Below are positions 40,111-48,569 of a DNA stretch of 64,000 bases, piece after piece. The stretch spans positions 1 through 64,000 of the forward strand of contig NZ_QGGL01000012.1 of NCBI RefSeq assembly GCF_003148565.1, in the 5' to 3' direction. Source of the DNA: Tumebacillus permanentifrigoris (lineage in GTDB: Bacteria > Bacillota > Bacilli > Tumebacillales > Tumebacillaceae). A program made the position numbers and the translations under genes. Within the stretch, counting starts at the first letter, position 1. Every line of letters begins with the position of its first letter. The notes beneath the pieces are model-generated. The model did no database searches, was not told the origin of the DNA, and was given only the letters and a program-made list of their open reading frames with translations.

Positions 40111-40347
40111 TTAGGCTTTTTTGAAGATGTCGAGCAATTCCTTGATGTCCTCGCGGCCTTTGAAGCGATGTTCCGCCCAGCGGACCATCTCTTGACGAGA
40201 GGTGAAGTCATAGGTGTGCTCGCCTTCGGTCGAGGAGATTTCTGAGACGACGAAGCGGCGACCGTGTGCATGAATGTTCATCTGGTTCCAGTTGTCTTCC
40301 TTGTACACGTTCACGCGTTTGCCATCGTTGTTGTTGTTATGGGCCAT
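40111..40347 (-). CDS. Small conserved-type hypothetical protein (78 residues)
   Basis: The start MAHNNNNDGKRVNVYKEDNW is set by GGAGGTGTACATACG. Aromatic, charged segments (TYDFTSRQEMVRWAEHRFKG) suggest a small soluble alpha/beta protein of the type common in Bacillales. The longer frame upstream runs through a terminator and is not used. The function is unknown. Confidence 0.65.
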   Translation of the reverse strand: MAHNNNNDGKRVNVYKEDNWNQMNIHAHGRRFVVSEISSTEGEHTYDFTSRQEMVRWAEHRFKGREDIKELLDIFKKA

Positions 40348-40370
40348 CGTATGTACACCTCCTGTAGTTG

Positions 40371-40408
40371 GAAAAAAAGTCCTTCCACGCACGCGGGGAA
40401 GGACTTTT
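40371..40408 (-). terminator. Terminator of ndh
   Basis: AAAAAGTCCTTCC and GGAAGGACTTTTT pair with A/T runs on both sides. It follows the ndh stop on the minus strand and precedes the small gene. Confidence 0.88.
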
Positions 40409-40418
40409 TGAGTTGTGC

Positions 40419-41588
40419 TTACTTCTTGAACAGAGCACCGATCGAGGACAGGTAACGCATCTTGGATGCATCCTTGATGCGGTACGCGACCCAACCCTTC
40501 GGCTTGAACTTCGGGCTGAGGTTGGCGACTGCTTCCTTGCGCCCCAGCGAAGCGACTGCACCGTAGAGATGCGGTTCGAATTTCTCGAGTTTCATGTGCT
40601 TGATCGTCGAGTAGATGTTGACCGCAGCGTTTTCGCCCATCTGCGTGGAGATCTGACCGGTCGGCGGGTACGGACGGCCTTCCGGAGAGAGCACGAAGCA
40701 TGCGTCACCGATGATCCAAACATCGTGGTGACCCAGTGCGCGCATGTGCTCGTCAACTTTTGCGCGACCGCGCGGTTCGGTTTCGAACCCAGCGTCGATG
40801 ACTTGTTGTACGCCGCGAACACCACCGGTCCAGATCATGGTGTCGGTTTCGATCACATCACCCGACTTGAGGTGAACTTTGCCCGGCTCGACTTGCACGA
40901 CCGGGGTGCCGATCGAGAACTTGACGCCGCGATCTTCGAGCGACTTTTTCGCGAACTCGACCAGTTCTGGATCGAAGCCCGGCATGATCGACGGAGCAGC
41001 CTCGACCGAGTAGATCTTGACCTTGTCCTTCGGCACGTTGTACTTGGCGGTGAGCTCCGGCAGTTTGTCTGCCAGTTCGCCGACGAGTTCAACACCGGAG
41101 AAGCCTGCGCCACCCACGACAAAGGTCAGCATCGAATCGCGCTTTTCCTTCGCGTAGTTCTCGAAGCACTTCTCGATGTGCTCGCGGATGCGGGTCGCTT
41201 GGTTGACCGACTTCATCGTGAAGGAGTACTCCTTCAGACCTGGGATGCCAAAAAACTCCGTCTCCGAACCCAGCGCTACGACGAGGTAGTCGTAGGAAAG
41301 CGTGGTGTTGCCAAGTTCCACAGTCTTCGCTTCCTTGTTGATGGAGACGACGATGTCCTTGACGAACTTGATCGGCTTGGCCCCGAGGACCGCATTCAGC
41401 GAAACCGTGATGTCCTCCGGGTTCTTCGCACCGACAGCCGGTTCGTGCAATTGGGTGATCAGTTGGTGATAGTCATGTTTATTAACAAGGATAATTTCAG
41501 CGTCTTGCGAGGTGGCAAGCTTATTCAGTTCCAACGCGCAATACAAGCCAGCATAGCCGGCGCCTAGAATCACAACTTTTTTCGCCAT
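40419..41588 (-). CDS. ndh: Type II NADH:quinone oxidoreductase
   Basis: This is a 389-residue flavoprotein. The first FAD-binding motif is VVILGAGYAGLYCALELNKL; the second nucleotide motif is FVVGGAGFSGVELVGELADK; WIIGDAC closes the FAD site. A C-terminal amphipathic part suits peripheral membrane binding. NDH-2 passes electrons from NADH to menaquinone without pumping protons. A likely Rex operator sits over its promoter (41604-41621), so expression should follow the NADH/NAD+ ratio. Confidence 0.95.
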   Translation of the reverse strand: MAKKVVILGAGYAGLYCALELNKLATSQDAEIILVNKHDYHQLITQLHEPAVGAKNPEDITVSLNAVLGAKPIKFVKDIVVSINKEAKTVELGNTTLSYDYLVVALGSETEFFGIPGLKEYSFTMKSVNQATRIREHIEKCFENYAKEKRDSMLTFVVGGAGFSGVELVGELADKLPELTAKYNVPKDKVKIYSVEAAPSIMPGFDPELVEFAKKSLEDRGVKFSIGTPVVQVEPGKVHLKSGDVIETDTMIWTGGVRGVQQVIDAGFETEPRGRAKVDEHMRALGHHDVWIIGDACFVLSPEGRPYPPTGQISTQMGENAAVNIYSTIKHMKLEKFEPHLYGAVASLGRKEAVANLSPKFKPKGWVAYRIKDASKMRYLSSIGALFKK

Positions 41589-41603
41589 AATTCCCCACCC
41601 TAA

Positions 41604-41621
41604 TTGTGTCGAATTTCACAT
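41604..41621. promoter_or_regulatory. Candidate Rex operator of ndh
   Basis: TTGTGTCGAATTTCACAT matches the Rex consensus TTGTGAANNNNTTCACAA at 11 of 14 fixed positions. It overlaps the expected transcription start of ndh. Rex control of ndh is known in Bacillus subtilis. Confidence 0.6.
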
Positions 41622-41630
41622 ACTCCCCTA

Positions 41631-41658
41631 ATTCTATCAAAAAAGTGACGAACGTCAA
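41631..41658 (-). promoter_or_regulatory. Promoter of ndh
   Basis: On the minus strand TTGACG (41653-41658), a 16-bp spacer and TAGAAT (41631-41636) form a good sigma-A promoter, with the candidate Rex box just downstream. Confidence 0.75.
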
Positions 41659-41698
41659 TCAAAAATGTTACTTTTTTATGAATCTATTGTCTGAAAAC

Positions 41699-41728
41699 TT
41701 GCTGACAGACTTTCCGGTGTGCTAAAAT
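41699..41728 (+). promoter_or_regulatory. Promoter of candidate small RNA
   Basis: TTGCTG (41699-41704), an 18-bp spacer and TAAAAT (41723-41728), with TG at the extended -10 position. It points away from ndh into a gene-free stretch. Confidence 0.55.
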
Positions 41729-41734
41729 AGTCGA

Positions 41735-41821
41735 GGCTCATTGACGCGGATTTTTAGTTGTCAAACATTGTCGAAGGATACGATGAGGACGGATGCTGGT
41801 TACCAGCTCCGTCTTTTTTTG
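41735..41821 (+). ncRNA. Candidate small RNA (~87 nt)
   Basis: An extended -10 promoter is followed after ~60 bases by a strong terminator: GACGGA-T-GCTGG pairs with CCAGC-T-CCGTC around TTA (41789-41814), then T7. No open frame of note and no plus-strand gene lies between. The minus strand lacks a T-run, so the terminator works only in this direction. The RNA family is not recognised. An attenuator without a gene is the alternative. Confidence 0.55.
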
Positions 41822-41859
41822 TGCCTCAGTACCTGTATCTTTTGCAGATTGGGCCTTGA

Positions 41860-42462
41860 TTAGTCGCAGTTTACGAGGTTCAGGGCATAGACAAGTTTTG
41901 GGATGGAACTCTCCTCGACAGACGTCCCATAGCGGTTTTTGAAGGCGTGAACGAGGTGGTAGAGTCGCTCCTCACTGCCGGAGAGCAATTCGAATTCAAT
42001 TTCGTAGAGTTTGTGCTCCCGACACCTGCCGACGATGGAAACATCATCGAAACAGACTTCCGCCCGCACCCCCTGCTCCTCGATTTCGAAGATGAAACGC
42101 TCGGTGCGCAACATCACCAGCGGCGCGATGTCGTCATAGGCGATGCCCACTTCCTGCATCAGCGCTTGCAGAGCCGGGCTGTCCGGCGGCAAGGAGTCTG
42201 GCCCATCTGCGTAGGTCTCCTCGATCTCCACGCGCTTGTGCGCTTGCTCTGTGGAGCGTTTGATCGCGAGGATCGAGCGATCCTCCAACACGCGCAAGCG
42301 CAGCCCGACCTCCAACGCGCCGAGGCGACGGTCTGAGGTGTCGTAGTATTGGTTGGTCTGACGCTCTACGTGGTGCAGAGTCTGCTCGCGGTCGTAATCG
42401 GCCTTGATCGCAGCCCAAACGTCCGCATCCATGCGAAATTTCACTTCCATCTCGATCGCCAT
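41860..42462 (-). CDS. CYTH domain protein, probable triphosphate-binding enzyme
   Basis: This 200-residue protein begins MAIEMEVKF, containing the ExExK motif at residues 4-8 that defines CYTH triphosphate tunnel enzymes. Further basic and acidic pairs fit the tunnel (LRLRVLEDRSILAIKR, YEIEFELLSGSEE). Bacterial members hydrolyse inorganic triphosphate or thiamine triphosphate. The exact substrate cannot be assigned. Confidence 0.85.
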   Translation of the reverse strand: MAIEMEVKFRMDADVWAAIKADYDREQTLHHVERQTNQYYDTSDRRLGALEVGLRLRVLEDRSILAIKRSTEQAHKRVEIEETYADGPDSLPPDSPALQALMQEVGIAYDDIAPLVMLRTERFIFEIEEQGVRAEVCFDDVSIVGRCREHKLYEIEFELLSGSEERLYHLVHAFKNRYGTSVEESSIPKLVYALNLVNCD

Positions 42463-42507
42463 CGTGCTCTAACTCCTTTTTTACACCCTTATTAACACCT
42501 ATTGTAC

Positions 42508-42540
42508 CAAAAAAGCCGCCGAATGCATCCGGCGGCTTTC
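42508..42540 (-). terminator. Terminator of LysM-CAP gene
   Basis: AAAGCCGCCG and CGGCGGCTTT form the stem, followed on the minus strand by T's. Confidence 0.82.
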
Positions 42541-42545
42541 CTGTC

Positions 42546-43184
42546 CTATTGGCGGATGAACTCCTGTGTCCAGTAGTAGCCGTATTGACCGCCAACCGCC
42601 ACCCCACAGCCGATCTGCGTATACTGTGCCTTCAAGATGTTCGCACGATGGCCAGGTGACTTCATCCACGACGCGACGACCGATTCAGGCGTCTGCTGCC
42701 CGGCTGCGATGTTTTCACCCGCATAGGAGTAGTTGATGCCAAACGACTTCATCATGTCGAACGGCGAGCCGTAGGACGGACTCTGGTGGTCGAAGTAGTT
42801 GCGGTTGCGCATGTCCTCAGACTTCACGCGAGCCATGCGTTGCAACTCCCAGTTCATCTTCAGCGGGGCGAGGCCGTTTTTGGCACGCTCGGCGTTGGTC
42901 AGTTGGACGACGCGATTTTGGAAACTGGTCACTTTCGGATCGAGTTGCGGGATGATCAGTTTCTGCCCTGGATAGATCATGCTCGGGTTTTTGAGGTTGT
43001 TCGCTTGCACGATCTCGCTGACGCCGATCTGGTACTTCGTGGCGATTTTCCAGACGCTATCTCCGCGCTGTACGGTGTAGGAAGTGGCTGACTCCGCATG
43101 GGCCGGGGTCGAGGTGACAGATGGAAGCAGGACGGTCGTCGCGAGCACCAAGGTGGCGAGGCTTTTCATCAAACGTGTGCGCAT
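42546..43184 (-). CDS. Secreted LysM plus CAP/SCP domain protein, YkwD-like
   Basis: This is a 212-residue protein; AAAGGGG sets the ATG at 43184. A signal peptide (LMKSLATLVLATTVLLPSVT, cleavage after AHA) is followed by one LysM domain (YTVQRGDSVWKIATKYQIGV, ending YPGQKLIIP). A CAP domain follows (LTNAERAKNGLAPLK, FDHQSPSYGSPFDMM, AGENIAAG, HRANIL). LysM binds peptidoglycan. Such proteins occur in spores and germination contexts in Bacilli. The biochemical role of bacterial CAP domains is not established. Confidence 0.9.
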   Translation of the reverse strand: MRTRLMKSLATLVLATTVLLPSVTSTPAHAESATSYTVQRGDSVWKIATKYQIGVSEIVQANNLKNPSMIYPGQKLIIPQLDPKVTSFQNRVVQLTNAERAKNGLAPLKMNWELQRMARVKSEDMRNRNYFDHQSPSYGSPFDMMKSFGINYSYAGENIAAGQQTPESVVASWMKSPGHRANILKAQYTQIGCGVAVGGQYGYYWTQEFIRQ

Positions 43185-43304
43185 AGTGGAATCCCCTTTC
43201 TTCAAACATCGTTCGTAGTTTGTCTCCTCCGCAGAACTCTACTGCAAGGAAGTTCTGGTACAATAGGGGTACGACTGCCAACAGACACAGGAGGTGCTGT
43301 GCTC

Positions 43305-44201
43305 GTGATCACCGCTCATCTGCTCGTGTTCGTTACTGTCGCGGAGAAAAAAAACTTCTCTCGCGCAGCAGAGGCACTGTCCCTGACCCAACCGGCGATC
43401 TCCCAACAGATCCAATCGCTCGAAGACTACTACAGCACCAAACTGTTTGAGCGCACCAGCAAACGCGTCGAATTAACCCGCGCTGGCGAATTGCTGCTCC
43501 CTTATGCCAAGGAAATCCTCAACCTCTCTGCTGTCGCCAAAGGCGCTCTCGATGACCTCGTCGGCAAAGTGACCGGAAAACTTACGATCGGTGCGACGTT
43601 CACAATCGGAGAATACATCCTGCCGCTGGTGCTCGCCCAGTACACCAGAACCTACCCGGACGTCGAAGTCAGCGTGCTGATCGCCAACACGGAAGAGATC
43701 GGCGAGAAAGCGCTCAACCACTCGATCGATATCGGGTTGGTCGAAGGACGGCTCGTACACCGCAATTTGACGCTGACCCCGCTGATGGAGGACGAGATGG
43801 TGTTGTTCGCCCCGGCCGACCACCCGCTCGTCGGACAGTCGGTCACGGCTGATGTGTTGAGCCAGGAACGCTACATCCTGCGCGAACCTGGCTCTGGCAC
43901 GCGCATGATCGCCGAGGAAGTGCTGGCCGAACTTGGTGTCCACCCGACAAAGGTGTTCAGCATGGGGAGCACGCAGTCGATCAAAGAAGCGGTGGAGGCT
44001 GGAATGGGCCTCGCGATCCTCTCCAAATGGTGCATTCGCAAAGAGTTGCAATATGGCACGCTCGCCCAACTCTCGCCAGCGGGGTTTCGCTTCCCGCGCC
44101 CGCTCTCGGTCTTGGTGCGCAGCGGACATTTTCAAACCAAAGCGGTTGAGGAATTTGCGGCATTGGTTCGCGCATTTCCTGCCGCGTACAACGCATCCTA
44201 A
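43305..44201 (+). CDS. LysR-family transcriptional regulator
   Basis: This is a 298-residue protein. The N-terminal winged HTH is typical (FVTVAEKKNFSRAAEALSLT, QPAISQQIQSLE). The rest is the two-lobed effector-binding domain. AGGAGG best supports the GTG at 43305; another in-frame GTG is at 43299. It resembles CysL/YwfK-type regulators, but the effector is unknown. It diverges from the LysM-CAP gene and precedes tatA. Confidence 0.88.
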   Translation: MITAHLLVFVTVAEKKNFSRAAEALSLTQPAISQQIQSLEDYYSTKLFERTSKRVELTRAGELLLPYAKEILNLSAVAKGALDDLVGKVTGKLTIGATFTIGEYILPLVLAQYTRTYPDVEVSVLIANTEEIGEKALNHSIDIGLVEGRLVHRNLTLTPLMEDEMVLFAPADHPLVGQSVTADVLSQERYILREPGSGTRMIAEEVLAELGVHPTKVFSMGSTQSIKEAVEAGMGLAILSKWCIRKELQYGTLAQLSPAGFRFPRPLSVLVRSGHFQTKAVEEFAALVRAFPAAYNAS

Positions 44202-44240
44202 ACAGATCGTAGCGCAGAACCCCCCAGGAGGTGGAAGCAC

Positions 44241-44411
44241 ATGTTTTCCAATATCGGCTTGCCCGGTCTGATCCTGATCCTCGTGCTCGCCCTCGTGATT
44301 TTCGGCCCGAGCAAACTGCCTGAGTTGGGCCGATCGCTTGGCAAGGGACTCAAGGAATTCAAGGAATCCGTGAAGGACATCACCAACGACGATGACGACC
44401 CGAAAAAATGA
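44241..44411 (+). CDS. tatA: Twin-arginine translocase subunit TatA
   Basis: This 56-residue protein is too short for most gene callers. It has a transmembrane helix ([20 protein letters not shown]), the conserved FGPxKLPELGR hinge, an amphipathic helix ([15 protein letters not shown]) and an acidic tail. AGGAGGTGGAAGCAC precedes the ATG. TatA forms the pore for folded exports; no tatC is nearby. It lies 39 bp after the LysR gene. Confidence 0.9.
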   Translation: MFSNIGLPGLILILVLALVIFGPSKLPELGRSLGKGLKEFKESVKDITNDDDDPKK

Positions 44412-44442
44412 CCGCTCGCACTTGCGAAGCGGTCTTTTTTAT
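44405..44442 (+). terminator. Terminator of tatA
   Basis: GACCGCTCGC and GCGAAGCGGTC form the stem, followed by TTTTTTATT. The A-rich 5' side overlaps the tatA stop. Confidence 0.82.
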
Positions 44443-44669
44443 TCTCCACGGAAGTAAGACAACGATGGAATCAATTTCTCAATCGGATCGGTCGGGCTAG
44501 GCAATCGCACCCCGAGCAGAAACAACAGGCCGACGATCGTGACGGTGCCGAGCACGCCCAAGTAGACCATCAGTTCGCGCTTGCCTTTGGCTTGGCGAAC
44601 TTTTTTGCCGTCCCACCACGCGATCAAACTCATGCAGACGAGGAAGAACAGCGCGGGCATGATCTTCAC
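44439..44669 (-). CDS. Small membrane protein, fourth gene of germination operon
   Basis: This is a 76-residue protein. GGAGGTGATCAA sets a GTG at 44669 that overlaps the gerC-type stop (GTGA). Two hydrophobic segments are visible (MPALFFLVCMSLIAWW and YLGVLGTVTIVGLLFLLGV), with a basic loop between. Small GerD-unrelated membrane proteins sometimes accompany ger operons. Its coupling suggests a role with this receptor. Confidence 0.65.
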   Translation of the reverse strand: MKIMPALFFLVCMSLIAWWDGKKVRQAKGKRELMVYLGVLGTVTIVGLLFLLGVRLPSPTDPIEKLIPSLSYFRGE

Positions 44670-45829
44670 TTGATCACCTCCGACGACGGAATTTCCAACT
44701 GTGGCCCCAGCATGCCGACTTGGCGGACTTGGGCATCGGCGGTGACGGTAAATTGCTGCTGGGCAAACTGGTTGGGCCAGTCGTCCTTGAGTTTGTCCCA
44801 CTCGTCGGGGTGGTGGCGATACAGTTCGGTGCCTGCTCCGACACCATCGCTTTTGAGCTTCTGTAGTTGTCCGATCGCCGCTTGGACATCCTCACAGACT
44901 TTTTTCGCCAGTGCCGCGTTGAGTTCTTCGATGTACTTGGGGTTGATCAGATCGAGTTTGCTGGTATTCTGCATGACGATGCCTTGGATCGCGACGTGAT
45001 AGGAGAAATGCGGCTTGCCGTTTTGAATCTCGACGTGCGGTTTGCATTTGATTTCCTTGCTTTGCACGTTGATGTAGTGATCGCCGCCAGATGGAATTTT
45101 TAACGTGAACACGGAGTCTTTGAGTTTTTCCTTGACGATCAAGGCGCCTTGGACGCCCGGCCCCTCGAGATAGCCCACCAATTTCAAGTCGTGAAACACG
45201 GCAACGCCGTCAATCTTGAAGATGTGGGGCTGTTGCTTGGTCAAGGTATAGGTCGTGACGATCGGTTGCATGCCTGGCATCGTGGACTCGATTAAAAAAT
45301 CGCGCAGGGTACTGCCCGTACCCAGCCCGAGCTTCTCCATCTCACGGATCCCTTCGGAAGGGTAGGCTTCAATCGGATATTCAATGCTCAACAGCTCGCT
45401 CGCCTTGCGCCCACGAGCGACGATCAGATAGGTGCGCAAGCGGTTCTGCGGATTGCGGCTGAATTCATCGAGGACGTCGTGCAGGCCGAACTTCGCCATC
45501 GATTCCCCGATCACCAACACGCGACGGTGCGAGGTGTTCAGCTTGCGGCTCATTTGGGTCTGCAGGTCAGCACGCAGATGGTCGAATTCCTTGCCTTGCG
45601 AGATGACCGTCATGACCGGTGTATGTCCTTCGTTGCTCATGCCGCGTGTGGATTGCGAAAGCGCAGTCGGCACGGCGACTTGTACCGCCACTTGGAAGGT
45701 TCCTTTTGAGTCACGATCGATCGCCGTCGCCAACGCGAATCCCACATCGTTGATCTCCCGGCGATCCCAACATCCGGTGAGCAACGCAGCCGACAACAGC
45801 GCGGTCAGCAAAAGGCTTTGCTTGGTCAT
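44666..45829 (-). CDS. Spore germination lipoprotein, Ger(x)C family
   Basis: This 387-residue protein has a lipoprotein signal ending LLTGC-WDRREIND, with Cys20 for lipidation; the WDRREI text is diagnostic of GerAC-type proteins. Three-domain GerC architecture continues to the end. It is the C subunit of a nutrient germinant receptor at the inner spore membrane. It overlaps the A subunit by 4 bases. Confidence 0.95.
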   Translation of the reverse strand: MTKQSLLLTALLSAALLTGCWDRREINDVGFALATAIDRDSKGTFQVAVQVAVPTALSQSTRGMSNEGHTPVMTVISQGKEFDHLRADLQTQMSRKLNTSHRRVLVIGESMAKFGLHDVLDEFSRNPQNRLRTYLIVARGRKASELLSIEYPIEAYPSEGIREMEKLGLGTGSTLRDFLIESTMPGMQPIVTTYTLTKQQPHIFKIDGVAVFHDLKLVGYLEGPGVQGALIVKEKLKDSVFTLKIPSGGDHYINVQSKEIKCKPHVEIQNGKPHFSYHVAIQGIVMQNTSKLDLINPKYIEELNAALAKKVCEDVQAAIGQLQKLKSDGVGAGTELYRHHPDEWDKLKDDWPNQFAQQQFTVTADAQVRQVGMLGPQLEIPSSEVIK

Positions 45830-47373
45830 GTGTCGGTTCCTCCCTTGGCATCGCTCTGCGGGGTTTGTATCGGTGGTTCAGGGTTCTGCCCAGCGGGCAC
45901 GCGCAAGGGACTAGGTGACTGCAACAAGAAGGGCCGCCTGTTTTTCGCCCAGTGCGGCACGCGGACCACCGCGTCCTTCAGCCCTTGCCACGAGAAGGGG
46001 GACACCGGGTAGAGATACGGGACACCGAGTGAGCGCAGGCTGCTCAAATGAATCATCAAGATCATGATCGCGATCACGATTCCGAACAAACCCAGCGTCC
46101 CGGCGAGCAGGATGATCGGAAACCGCAGAAGTCGCATCGCGATCCCGAAGTTGTAGCGCGGGATCGTAAAGGACGCGATCCCGGTGATCGAGACGACGAT
46201 CACCATCGGCGCAGAGATGATGCCCGCTTCGACAGCCGCTTGCCCGATGACCAGCGCCCCGACGATGGAGACGGCTTGGCCGACTGGACGAGGCAGCCGC
46301 ACGCCCGCCTCGCGTAGCGCCTCGAACGTGACTTCCATCATCAGCGCTTCAACGAGCGCAGGAAATGGAGACCCTTCCCTCGCCGACGCGACCGAGAGCA
46401 ACAGGTTGGTCGGCAGCATCTCTTGGTGGTACGTGGTGATCGCCACATAGATCGAGGGGAACAACAACGCGATAAACAAGAACACAAACCGAATCCAGCG
46501 CAGCGCCGTCGCAACCGTGAAGTGGCTGTAATAGTCCTCCGAAGATTGCAAGGCGCCCCAAAACGTCAACGGGGCGACCAGTGCGAACGGGGTACTGTCG
46601 ACCAACAGCGCGACCCGGCCCTCCAGCAGAGCTGCTGAGATCACATCAGGGCGCTCGGTATTCTGAATCGTGGGAAACAGTCCGAACGGGCTGTCCTCGA
46701 TGAATTCCTCGATGTAGTTGGATTCCATGATGCCGTCGATCCTGATCGTTTCGAGCCTTTGTCGCATCTCGTTCACTAGTTTGGATGATGTGATACCTTC
46801 GATGGAGAGCAGTTGAACTTTGGTGCGACTGACTTCTCCGATGTTGAATTCCTCGACGCGCAAGCTTGGCGTTTTGAGTCGGCGCCTGACCAGCGCGAGG
46901 TTCACATCGATGCTCTCCGTGAAGCCATCCCGCGGACCGCGAATGACCGACTCGGTCTGCGGCTCTTCGATCGCGCGATGCTCTGTATTGCCGATGCGAA
47001 TCGCGAATGCTTCCTCCGCGTTTTGCTGAAAAATCAAGACAGAGCCTTCCAACAACTCCTGCACAGCGCGCCCTTGGTCTTGGACGCGAAACAGTTCGAC
47101 GGCGGCGAGCTTGTCGAGGCGCAGGCCGTCTTGGAGAGTGGCCAGCACCGACTCCTCCATGCGTTTCAGGTCGACGATCGTCTTGATGCAGAGCACCATC
47201 CCGCCAGGAAACGGTCGGGTGATCAAGTCGGGGGAGTGACCAAACAGGTCTTTGAGGCTGTCGAGGTTGTCCTGCAAGGAGGAGGTGAGGCGCTGTTGCT
47301 TGAGCTTCTCCGTGTTGAGCAGTTCGGCATGCTGCTTGCTCTGGTGCTTTCTAGCGGTTTTTCGCTTCCACAT
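45826..47373 (-). CDS. Spore germination protein, GerA family
   Basis: This is a 515-residue protein. The N-terminal ~240 residues are soluble (SLQDNLDSLKDLFGHSPDLI, FIEDSPFGLFPTIQNTERPD). The C-terminal half has five to six membrane helices and the conserved EVTFEALREAGVRLPRPVGQ stretch. It is the A subunit of a germinant receptor. It overlaps the B subunit by 23 bases, giving gene order B-A-C-small membrane protein, whereas the classic order is A-B-C. Confidence 0.95.
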   Translation of the reverse strand: MWKRKTARKHQSKQHAELLNTEKLKQQRLTSSLQDNLDSLKDLFGHSPDLITRPFPGGMVLCIKTIVDLKRMEESVLATLQDGLRLDKLAAVELFRVQDQGRAVQELLEGSVLIFQQNAEEAFAIRIGNTEHRAIEEPQTESVIRGPRDGFTESIDVNLALVRRRLKTPSLRVEEFNIGEVSRTKVQLLSIEGITSSKLVNEMRQRLETIRIDGIMESNYIEEFIEDSPFGLFPTIQNTERPDVISAALLEGRVALLVDSTPFALVAPLTFWGALQSSEDYYSHFTVATALRWIRFVFLFIALLFPSIYVAITTYHQEMLPTNLLLSVASAREGSPFPALVEALMMEVTFEALREAGVRLPRPVGQAVSIVGALVIGQAAVEAGIISAPMVIVVSITGIASFTIPRYNFGIAMRLLRFPIILLAGTLGLFGIVIAIMILMIHLSSLRSLGVPYLYPVSPFSWQGLKDAVVRVPHWAKNRRPFLLQSPSPLRVPAGQNPEPPIQTPQSDAKGGTDT

Positions 47374-48460
47374 GTCCTCTCTCCCCTCTCGTGCGGAACA
47401 TCCCGATCCCTAGCACGAGGATCGGCAGGATGATAAATAACGGCACCCAGAGCACCCACGGCACCCAGTTAAGTCCGATGAAGACATGCTCAGGGAGACT
47501 TTTTGACATGAATGTCGACAACAGCAGGACGGCGACCGAGAGCGGTATGAGCACCGTTCGGTACTCCTGCAAGCGAAACAGACTGGACGCTCCGACCGCT
47601 GCGGAGTACATAAACACGGTGATCTTGAAAAACGCCGCGATCCCGATGTAGATGACGATCAGCGCATCCAAACTCTCCACAAAGTCGGCCACCGACACTT
47701 GCTGGACCGCCGTAATCATCGGATAGATATTGCGCGCATACAACTCGGGCCCGAGAATCGCCACCGCCAAGAGGTTGAGCGACATCAGCACCAGCCCGGC
47801 TCCGACCACGGAGAACATCAGCAGGAACTTGACCATGTCTTGCCTTCGCACTTGGTTGTAAAACATCAGGAAGGCGATCGTCTCGCCAAACGGAACGGTG
47901 ATGCCCAACGGGATCAGACTCTGCACAATCGCTTTTTTGTCATGTGCGATAGGCAGTAGGAACTCGAAATTCGCCAAGCCAGATCCCGTCAGGAAGATGG
48001 TCTGTGTCAGCAAGAAAAACAAGAACAGAAATAACATAAACTCCGCGACCCGTCCCACTACCTCAATCCCAGCGTTCAGTCCGTAGTAACAGACGAACAC
48101 CAAGCAGAACAGCACGACGAGGATCGGGGTCCTCGGCAAGATGAACGTCGTGACCAACTCGCCAAAGTCGCGCAAGACCCGACCCGCTACGTAGGTGAAT
48201 GCGATGAGGTAACAGGCACCAAGCAACCCGCCCAACCCGCTGCCAAATGTTCGTCGCAAGATCTCTACATAATTCAAACCTGGGTAAAGTGCATAGATCG
48301 CATAGTAGATCAACGTCAGGAACAAGCCGCTGACCATGCTGAGCAACGCAACAAGCCAAGCGTCCTGCTTAGCGGACGACGCGAAGCCAAAGATCACGTA
48401 ACTCCCAACCTGAAACAAGATCAGCAATGCGACGAATTGAATCGAGCCTAATTTCTCCAT
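47351..48460 (-). CDS. Endospore germination permease, GerB family
   Basis: This is a 369-residue APC-superfamily protein with about ten membrane helices. FGFASSAKQDAWLVALLSMV near the N-terminus and FGETIAFLMFYNQV in the middle are typical. It would bind the germinant and belongs to the receptor encoded by the following two genes. It is the first gene of the operon, with a sigma-G-like promoter upstream at 48514-48544. Confidence 0.93.
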   Translation of the reverse strand: MEKLGSIQFVALLILFQVGSYVIFGFASSAKQDAWLVALLSMVSGLFLTLIYYAIYALYPGLNYVEILRRTFGSGLGGLLGACYLIAFTYVAGRVLRDFGELVTTFILPRTPILVVLFCLVFVCYYGLNAGIEVVGRVAEFMLFLFLFFLLTQTIFLTGSGLANFEFLLPIAHDKKAIVQSLIPLGITVPFGETIAFLMFYNQVRRQDMVKFLLMFSVVGAGLVLMSLNLLAVAILGPELYARNIYPMITAVQQVSVADFVESLDALIVIYIGIAAFFKITVFMYSAAVGASSLFRLQEYRTVLIPLSVAVLLLSTFMSKSLPEHVFIGLNWVPWVLWVPLFIILPILVLGIGMFRTRGERGHVEAKNR

Positions 48461-48513
48461 ACTATCTATTGGAATCCTTTCCCCACAAAGTGTGTGAACG
48501 GTTCACGCAAGGT

Positions 48514-48544
48514 TAGAATTCCTGATTCTGACATGCACTATGCA
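48514..48544 (-). promoter_or_regulatory. Candidate sigma-G promoter of germination operon
   Basis: On the minus strand TGCATA (48539-48544), an 18-bp spacer and AATTCTA (48514-48520) fit the forespore pattern TGMATA/CATNHTA with one mismatch in the fixed -10 positions. Germination receptors are normally sigma-G dependent. Confidence 0.5.
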
Positions 48545-48569
48545 ATCGAGGGAACGGAGTTGAGTTTCA

